15,479 nucleotides of DNA from Betaproteobacteria bacterium (GTDB lineage Bacteria; Pseudomonadota; Gammaproteobacteria; Burkholderiales; Burkholderiaceae_C), in the NCBI GenBank assembly GCA_005882155.1, contig VBCQ01000282.1, forward strand, positions 1 through 15,479. Direction: 5' to 3'. Numbering within the stretch: the stretch's first letter is position 1; each line of letters starts with the position of its first letter. Made by a program: the position numbers and the translations under genes. Under the pieces are notes generated by a model. That model searched no databases. It was not told where the DNA came from and saw nothing but the letters and a program-made list of their open reading frames with translations. Below are positions 14,883 through 15,479 of this stretch, one piece after another.

Positions 14883-14911
14883 ACTGTATATTTATACAGT
14901 ATCCGAGGCAA
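14883..14911 (-). promoter_or_regulatory. Predicted sigma-70 promoter of imuA-imuB
   Basis: On the minus strand, TTGCCT (14911-14906) serves as -35 and TACAGT (14888-14883) as -10, with a 17-nt spacer. The LexA box covers most of the -10 and half of the spacer. A start site about 7 nt after the -10 would be the A of the imuA ATG. Confidence 0.55.
14884..14899 (-). promoter_or_regulatory. LexA box (SOS operator) of imuA-imuB
   Basis: CTGTATATTTATACAG matches the E. coli-type SOS consensus CTGT-N8-ACAG exactly, with an alternating AT core and near-perfect dyad symmetry. It overlaps the predicted -10 element and spacer of the imuA promoter, so bound LexA would block RNA polymerase. It is also in the 116 bp upstream of the divergent MarR-GNAT gene. 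Confidence 0.92.
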
Positions 14912-14999
14912 GCGTGATCTTTTTCGGCCATGTACTGCTAGCCCCCGATGAGGCAACAAATTACTTGCTTTCGGCAACTTATCTGCGGATGATGCGCGC

Positions 15000-15479
15000 A
15001 TGCCGAATCCGCCCTCGCCCTCGCCCTCCACCGACCGCGTCGAGCGGGTGCGTGCCTTCAACCGCTTCTACACGCGCCGCATCGGCGTGCTGCACGAAGG
15101 ACTGCTGCATACGAGCTTCACGCTGACCGAATCGCGGCTGCTGTGGGAGCTTGCGCATTGCGAGACCACGACCGCGACCGAGCTCGCGGGTGCACTCGAT
15201 CTCGATGCCGGCTATCTGAGCCGCCTGCTGGGCAGCTTCAAGGAGCGCGGCCTGGTGAAGAGCACTCGCTCGAAGGACGATGCGCGCCATCTGCACTTGA
15301 GCCTCACGCCCGCCGGTCGGCGTGCTTTCGCGCCGCTGGATACCCGCTCTCGACGCGAGGTTGCGGCATTGCTCGACACGCTGACCGAGCCGCAACAGCA
15401 GCAGCTGTTGCAATCGCTCGGCCTCGTCACTCGCCTGCTCGACGACACGCCCGAGCGCGCTACACGCTCGCCGTACTTG
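15000..15479 (+). CDS. MarR-family regulator, probable MarR-GNAT fusion (partial)
   Basis: The frame is open from ATG at 15000 to the window edge, 160 codons with no stop. After a Pro/Ser-rich start (residues 4-10) comes DRVERVRAFNRFYTRRIGVL, then LTESRLLWELAHCETTTATELAGALDLDAGYLSRLLGSFKERGLV (42-86), the winged helix-turn-helix with its recognition helix near 71-82. The wing follows (TRSKDDARHLHLSLTPAGRRAF), then the dimerisation helix with TRSRREVAALLDTLTEPQQQQL. This N-terminus, with RAFNRFYTRRIGVL and DAGYLSRLL, is characteristic of bifunctional MarR/GNAT acetyltransferase proteins of about 300 aa, so a GNAT domain is expected just beyond the window but not seen. It is divergent from SOS-controlled imuA. 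The effector and targets are unknown, and no clear ribosome site precedes the ATG. Confidence 0.85.
   Translation, partial: MPNPPSPSPSTDRVERVRAFNRFYTRRIGVLHEGLLHTSFTLTESRLLWELAHCETTTATELAGALDLDAGYLSRLLGSFKERGLVKSTRSKDDARHLHLSLTPAGRRAFAPLDTRSRREVAALLDTLTEPQQQQLLQSLGLVTRLLDDTPERATRSPYL

Overview
The window is GC-rich, densely packed chromosomal DNA from a proteobacterium, most likely a betaproteobacterium of the order Burkholderiales (Rubrivivax/Leptothrix-like). This rests on a Bug-family periplasmic receptor, an imuA-imuB mutagenesis pair behind an E. coli-type LexA box, a queG / tsaE-amiC divergon, and a Ppx of the GGR-type seen in that order. No database search was possible, so the taxon is an inference. 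No rRNA, tRNA, CRISPR array, insertion sequence or prophage was seen, and no gene-free stretch exceeds about 125 bp.

Left to right: a ZIP-family metal transporter (minus, its C-terminus cut off by the window edge) and a dienelactone hydrolase (minus) lie 10 nt apart, with a strong hairpin at the hydrolase 3' end. Exopolyphosphatase ppx (plus) converges on a tightly coupled minus-strand operon, plcP-agt-ppk1-sixA, whose junctions overlap by 4, 4 and 1 nt. Upstream of that operon, on the same strand, are xerD, a Bug-type solute receptor and queG. Divergent from queG, with directly abutting start codons, are tsaE and amiC (plus). amiC converges on imuA-imuB (minus), and a MarR-GNAT fusion regulator (plus, cut off at the right edge) is divergent from imuA.

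The most interesting region is 3203-7658. A PlcP-type metallophosphoesterase (phospholipase C-like) and an Agt-type diacylglycerol glycosyltransferase, the known pair for replacing phospholipids with glycolipids under phosphate starvation, are apparently co-transcribed with polyphosphate kinase and a SixA-type phosphohistidine phosphatase. The polyphosphate-degrading ppx faces them. Four PhoB-like heptamers with exact 11-bp phasing sit just upstream of plcP and overlap the xerD stop codon. Together these suggest one Pho-controlled unit that joins membrane-lipid phosphate scavenging to polyphosphate metabolism.

The second point of interest is the SOS mutagenesis pair. imuA has a perfect-arm LexA box inside a promoter placed so that the mRNA may be leaderless, while imuB carries an apparent small deletion and frameshift near its C-terminus. 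Other oddities are a hydrolase frame that runs through its own terminator hairpin, and a Bug receptor gene sitting between queG and xerD.
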